DNA from: CAYRGE01 sp964423985
Lineage (GTDB): Bacteria > Patescibacteriota > Minisyncoccia > Phycocordibacterales > CAYRGE01
Length of the DNA stretch: 17,469 bases
Assembly (NCBI GenBank): GCA_964423985.1
Contig: CAYRGE010000010.1
Location: forward strand, 1 to 17,469
Direction of reading: 5' to 3'
The notes below the pieces were generated by a model. The model saw only the letters and a program-made list of their open reading frames with translations, ran no database searches and was not told where the DNA came from. The translations under genes and the position numbers were made by a program. This document shows positions 13,757 to 17,469 of the stretch, in pieces. Every line of letters begins with the position of its first letter. Positions within the stretch are counted from its first letter, which is position 1.

Positions 13757-15007
13757 CTAATTATCCTTAATACTCTCAAATTCTTGCTCAATCTCAAGCA
13801 ATCGTTCATATTTTACCCTGCGCTCATATTGAGATGGTGCACCTGCTTTAATCCCATAAGCCCCTAATCCAAAAGCAATATCCGCAATAGCAGTATCATC
13901 TGTTTCTCCAGACCTATGTGAAGCAATGATTTTCCACCCAAAAGACCGTGCAGCACTTACAGCACTAAATGTCTCTGTTAGAGTTCCTATTTGATTTGGT
14001 TTAATAATAACCGCATTTGATGCTTTTATTTCTCCTATCTCTTTTATTACTTTTGGATTTGTAACAGTAAGATCATCTCCCACAATTAAATTGTCGCCAC
14101 CTAGCTCTTTTGTTATGTCCTCAAATCCTTTTATATCGTTTTCGTCAAAGGGGTCTTCTATGCTCCTCAGTGGCAGCTTTTTTGTTAGGTTTTTGTATAT
14201 ATCAATCAGTTGATTGCTGTCGTATGCTTTGCCAAAAATTTCATATGAACCATTTTTAAAAAATGAACTTGCTGCAACATCAGTAGCAATAAACAAGCCC
14301 TTTTTTTCTTTTATTAATTCCGCCAACACAACAAATGGCTCGTCAACGGCTTTAAAAAACGAGGGAGAATATCCTCCCTCATCACCCAAAGACACCCTAC
14401 TGCCCCCCTTTTTTCTCAAAATATCACCTAATTTCTCTAGTGTATTTTGTGCTAATTCATAAGACTCTTTTATTGTTTTTTTATTAAAAACAATAATATA
14501 CTCCTGAAACGGCAAAGACTGTGATGTTTTTGTCTCTGATGTGTTTTCTGAACTAGCATGCATTCCGCCATTTATCATATTCACATATAATGATGGGCGG
14601 GCTGGCTCCTGTCCGCTTTCTTGTGAAATATATTTCCAAAACGGAATATTCTGAATACCTGCAAATAGCTTTGCAGATGCAATGCTTACGGCAAGTGTTG
14701 TATTTGCTCCTAGTTTCGCTTTATTTAGTGTGCCATCAAGATCTATAAGCATATCATCAATTTCTCTAATATTGCTCCAGTCGCGACTTAATAGAATTGG
14801 AGCAATAGTTTTTTCTATGTATGTTATTGCACCAAAAACACCATCACCATCTAGGTCGCGTAGCTCAATCGCCTCTTTTTCTCCTGTGCTTTTACCAGAA
14901 GGCACAGACGCCTCAACACCAATGCCTTCACCGAAAAGACTAACCTTTATCGTTGGCACTCCTCGTGAATCATTTATTGCAATTGCGGTGCATTTAGTTA
15001 TTTTCAT
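13757..15007 (-). CDS. eno: Enolase, divergent
   Basis: The product has 416 residues. Enolase converts 2-phosphoglycerate to phosphoenolpyruvate in the cytoplasm. Key residues are kept: QE (E169), SLGDEGGYSP (E210), metal ligands in ATDVAAS (D243), SIEDPFDE (E284) and VGDDLTVTN (D311), the lysine in IIKPNQIGTLTET (K336), SHRSGETDDT (H364) and GIKAGAP (K387). Differences from typical enolase are visible. DSRGNPT reads DSRGVPT, PSGASTG reads PSGKSTG, CAASEF reads VAASSF, and the loop between NGGMHA and QEY is about ten residues longer than usual. It is first in a probable unit with the dehydrogenase. Two promoter candidates lie upstream, one leaderless and one with a leader of about 155 bases. 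Confidence 0.95.
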   Translation of the reverse strand: MKITKCTAIAINDSRGVPTIKVSLFGEGIGVEASVPSGKSTGEKEAIELRDLDGDGVFGAITYIEKTIAPILLSRDWSNIREIDDMLIDLDGTLNKAKLGANTTLAVSIASAKLFAGIQNIPFWKYISQESGQEPARPSLYVNMINGGMHASSENTSETKTSQSLPFQEYIIVFNKKTIKESYELAQNTLEKLGDILRKKGGSRVSLGDEGGYSPSFFKAVDEPFVVLAELIKEKKGLFIATDVAASSFFKNGSYEIFGKAYDSNQLIDIYKNLTKKLPLRSIEDPFDENDIKGFEDITKELGGDNLIVGDDLTVTNPKVIKEIGEIKASNAVIIKPNQIGTLTETFSAVSAARSFGWKIIASHRSGETDDTAIADIAFGLGAYGIKAGAPSQYERRVKYERLLEIEQEFESIKDN

Positions 15008-15012
15008 AGTTT

Positions 15013-15021
15013 TTTATATCA
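15013..15021 (-). promoter_or_regulatory. Extended -10 box, leaderless promoter for eno
   Basis: On the minus strand TGA-TATAAA ends 5 bases before the eno ATG at 15007. Transcripts from it would begin at or next to the start codon. No -35 match is needed for an extended -10, and none is seen. Confidence 0.4.
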
Positions 15022-15129
15022 CCATAGTTAAGCTCGTTTTCCTGTTAAAACCACGAGACTTGAACCAAAACATCCTTAAGAAAAACAGGAAACTCTACAC
15101 ATTTTTGAACTTTTAAAAACTAATATCCA

Positions 15130-15151
15130 CTATGTTTTTAATAAAACATAG
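15130..15151. repeat. 9-bp hairpin in the eno leader / after ppsA
   Basis: CTATGTTTT and AAAACATAG (15130-15138 and 15143-15151) pair perfectly around a 4-base loop. It lies 77 bases after the PEP synthase stop and just downstream of the 15169-15177 promoter candidate. It could end ppsA transcription weakly or structure the eno leader. No strict U-run follows. Confidence 0.4.
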
Positions 15152-15168
15152 AACTTGGAAACAATCTT

Positions 15169-15177
15169 ATTATACCA
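15169..15177 (-). promoter_or_regulatory. Extended -10 promoter candidate upstream of eno
   Basis: On the minus strand TGG-TATAAT is a perfect extended -10. Initiation would be near 15162, giving eno a leader of about 155 bases containing the 9-bp hairpin and a long-range 9-bp pairing (TTTCCTGTT at 15038-15046 with AACAGGAAA at 15084-15092). Confidence 0.5.
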
Positions 15178-15227
15178 CAAGATATTCTTACTAGTTTATA
15201 CTACTATTGTATTTTATGTGTTTCAAT

Positions 15228-17469
15228 CTATTCTCGTTCTTTCTCTGCTTTTTCCACTTCAAATGTCATTGGAATAATTGAATCTGGATTAAGAGACACT
15301 GCGTCGATATTGTTTTTAATTAAAAAACGCAAAAACTCAGGGTAGTCAGAAGGTGCTTGCCCACAAAAACCTATATACTTACCTCGCCGCTTACAAGCTT
15401 CTATTGCATCTTGTACTAGTTTTTTAACAGCAATATCATTTTCATTTGATATGTCTGCAACAATACTAGAATCACGGTCCATACCAAGGGTTGTCTGTGC
15501 TAAGTCATTTGAGCCAATTGAAAATCCATCAAAGATATCCAAAAATTCATCTGCTCTTATCACATTAACCGGTATTTCACACATCATATACACCTTTAAG
15601 TCATCTTGCCCTTGAGGAAGTTGATATTCCTTCATTAGTCGTAAGACATTCCTTCCTTCATCTGGTGTTCTGCAAAAAGGAATCATTGTTTGTGTGTTTT
15701 TTAGTCCAAACCTTTCGCGAACACGTTTAATTGCTTCACACTCCAAGCGAAATGCTTCCTTAAAATTAGGGTGTGTGTATCGCGATGCTCCACGCCACCC
15801 AAGCATTGGATTCTCTTCTTCTGGTTCATATAAATCACCACCAAGTAACGACCTGTATTCATTTGTCTTAAAATCAGAAAACCTAACAATTACCTTGTGT
15901 GGCCAAAAAGCTGCTGATATTTGAGCAATACCTCTGGCAAGCCTGCTTACATAAAACTCCTTTTTGTCGTCATATCCTTGTGTTATTTTTTTAATTTTAT
16001 TTTTAAGTGTGCCTTCTTTTAGCTTGTCGTAGTTAATAAGAGCAAGTGGGTGAATGCCAATATGCGACGCAATTATAAATTCTTCACGAGCAAGCCCAAC
16101 CCCTTTATGTGGAAGTCTGCTGTATACAAAAGCCCCTTCTGGGCTTCCAACATTAAGAGCCAGTGGTGTTTTAATCTCGGGAATTTTTTCAAGATTATGT
16201 ATTTTTTCTTCCCACTTCAGCTTTCCATTATAAACACGACCAACTGAACCAGAAGATCCGTCAATGGTTAGTTCTTGTCCTGTTTTTATTTTTGCTATTA
16301 CACCTGCCGCACCAACAATAGCTGGAATACCTAATTCACGAGAAACGATTGCGGCATGTGATGTTCTGCCTCCTTTTTCCGTAACAATCGCAGAAGCTTT
16401 TTTCATTATCGGCTCCCAGTCAGGATCTGTGATTTTTGTAACCAAAATCTCACCTTCTTTAAAAGTATGAAGCTCCGATGTTGAAAGAAGAATACGTGCC
16501 TTTCCTGTTGCAATCTTCCTGCCAACAGCAATTCCCTCTACTACAACCTCACCTTTTTCAAGTAATGTGTATTCATGCATTTCATATCCTTTTCTCTCTG
16601 CCTGTACCGTCTCAGGTCTTGCTTGTACGATGAAAAGCTCTCCTGAAAGTCCATCTTTTGCCCACTCAATATCCATAGGCATTGGGTGTCCAACACGATT
16701 AGAGTAGTGTTCTTCTATTCTAACCGCCCATTTAGAGAGTGTTAACACCTCTTCGTCAGATATTGAAAATCTTTGTCTTTCTTTTTCTGTTGTGTTTGTT
16801 TCTTTTACTGGGTCCTTTTTATTTGATTGGTACACCATTTTTATTTTTTTTGCACCAAGTTTTTTTTGTATAATTGGCGAAAAACCATCTTTCATTGTTG
16901 GTTTAAAGACCATAAAGTGGTCGGGTGTAACCTTGCCTTGAACAATCATTTCTCCTAATCCCCAAGAGCTATCTATTTCTACCACATCGCGAAAACCTGT
17001 TTCGGTGTCAATTGTAAACATAACACCAGAGGACGCCTTGTCTGAGCGAACCATTTTTTGAACACCAACAGAAAGTGCTATATCGAAATGATTAAAACCC
17101 TTATCAATGCGATACGATATTGCACGATCTGTAAACAAAGATGCCATTGCTAATCGTATAGCAACAACCACCTCGGACTCACCAGAAACATTTAGAAATG
17201 TTTCGTGTTCTCCAGCAAATGATGCGCCAGGCAGGTCTTCGGCCGTAGCAGAAGACCTAACCGCAACATCAACATTTTTTACACTATAAGAATCTGAAAG
17301 ATTACGATACGCCTGCTCAATATCTTTAATAAGCCCTGTTGGAAGTTTTTCTTTCAAAAAAGCACTTCTGATAACCTTGCCTTTTTTCTGCAACATCCGC
17401 ACATCTTTGCCGTTAAACCCAGTTAATTCTTTTTCAATAATAGAGCCTAGTTTAGTTGCTCCTATGAAC
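15228..17469 (-). CDS. ppsA: Phosphoenolpyruvate synthase (5' end outside window)
   Basis: The frame is open to the right edge, so the N-terminal start is missing; 746 residues are visible, against about 790 for the family. Domains in order: ATP-grasp nucleotide-binding part with VAVRSSATAEDLPGASFAGE and VVEIDSSWGLGE; the swivelling phosphohistidine domain with EKGGRTSHAAIVSRELGIP (histidine near residue 371 of the visible part); and the C-terminal PEP/pyruvate barrel with NPMLGWRGASRY, FSIGSNDLAQTTLGMDRDS and IGFCGQAPSDYPEF (catalytic cysteine near 702). It interconverts pyruvate + ATP and PEP + AMP + Pi. Pyruvate phosphate dikinase is less likely given the GWRGASRY/SNDLAQ pattern. The neighbouring enolase and lactate dehydrogenase share PEP and pyruvate. 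Confidence 0.96.
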   Translation of the reverse strand, partial: FIGATKLGSIIEKELTGFNGKDVRMLQKKGKVIRSAFLKEKLPTGLIKDIEQAYRNLSDSYSVKNVDVAVRSSATAEDLPGASFAGEHETFLNVSGESEVVVAIRLAMASLFTDRAISYRIDKGFNHFDIALSVGVQKMVRSDKASSGVMFTIDTETGFRDVVEIDSSWGLGEMIVQGKVTPDHFMVFKPTMKDGFSPIIQKKLGAKKIKMVYQSNKKDPVKETNTTEKERQRFSISDEEVLTLSKWAVRIEEHYSNRVGHPMPMDIEWAKDGLSGELFIVQARPETVQAERKGYEMHEYTLLEKGEVVVEGIAVGRKIATGKARILLSTSELHTFKEGEILVTKITDPDWEPIMKKASAIVTEKGGRTSHAAIVSRELGIPAIVGAAGVIAKIKTGQELTIDGSSGSVGRVYNGKLKWEEKIHNLEKIPEIKTPLALNVGSPEGAFVYSRLPHKGVGLAREEFIIASHIGIHPLALINYDKLKEGTLKNKIKKITQGYDDKKEFYVSRLARGIAQISAAFWPHKVIVRFSDFKTNEYRSLLGGDLYEPEEENPMLGWRGASRYTHPNFKEAFRLECEAIKRVRERFGLKNTQTMIPFCRTPDEGRNVLRLMKEYQLPQGQDDLKVYMMCEIPVNVIRADEFLDIFDGFSIGSNDLAQTTLGMDRDSSIVADISNENDIAVKKLVQDAIEACKRRGKYIGFCGQAPSDYPEFLRFLIKNNIDAVSLNPDSIIPMTFEVEKAEKERE

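Noticed and set aside
15055..15075. tRNA T-arm-like stretch (GGTTCAAGTC) on the minus strand
   Set aside because: The flanking five bases do not pair, and no acceptor, D or anticodon arms can be drawn.

Overview
The window looks like a piece of a Patescibacteria (candidate phyla radiation) genome, most likely Parcubacteria-like. The reasons are low GC, compact genes with short overlaps, few Shine-Dalgarno sequences, a large surface protein with the NATTTNLF and VGIGTTTP motifs common in that group, and two proteins with the short excisionase-like helix-turn-helix head often seen there. TGA is used as a stop codon, so the standard bacterial code applies. All sixteen supported genes lie on the minus strand, so transcription runs from high to low coordinates. 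No tRNA, rRNA, CRISPR array or insertion sequence was seen.

In transcription order the right part is central carbon metabolism and housekeeping: a 5'-truncated phosphoenolpyruvate synthase (17469-15228), enolase (15007-13757), a D-lactate-dehydrogenase-like 2-hydroxyacid dehydrogenase (13740-12739), a small four-helix membrane protein (12702-12340), a DHH phosphoesterase (12323-11445), a 56-residue membrane or secreted mini-protein (11273-11103) overlapping gatB, and gatB (11110-9701). Enolase, PEP synthase and lactate dehydrogenase together fit a fermentative PEP/pyruvate/lactate node.

The centre (9464-3171) is the most interesting part. A membrane protein with an extracytoplasmic domain ends in a two-helix hairpin that resembles an F-type ATPase c subunit but lacks the ion-binding carboxylate. 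It is followed by its own promoter and a tightly overlapping F1-type operon: an oversized b-like stalk, delta, alpha, gamma, beta and an epsilon reduced to its beta-sandwich. No a subunit and no functional c subunit are present here. Either the membrane sector is encoded elsewhere, or this is an F1-like motor coupled to something other than ion flow. The second reading is a hypothesis, loosely comparable to the F1-like ATPases of mollicutes.

The left part holds a small helix-turn-helix plus single-transmembrane protein (3139-2669). Then come 816 bases without a gene, with a perfect 14-bp hairpin and several decayed copies of a palindromic dispersed repeat. Last is the N-terminal 617 residues of a large surface protein (1852 to the left edge) whose cytoplasmic head is a paralogue of the small protein's head. 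At several genes a -10 box sits 5 to 7 bases before the ATG, which suggests leaderless transcripts.
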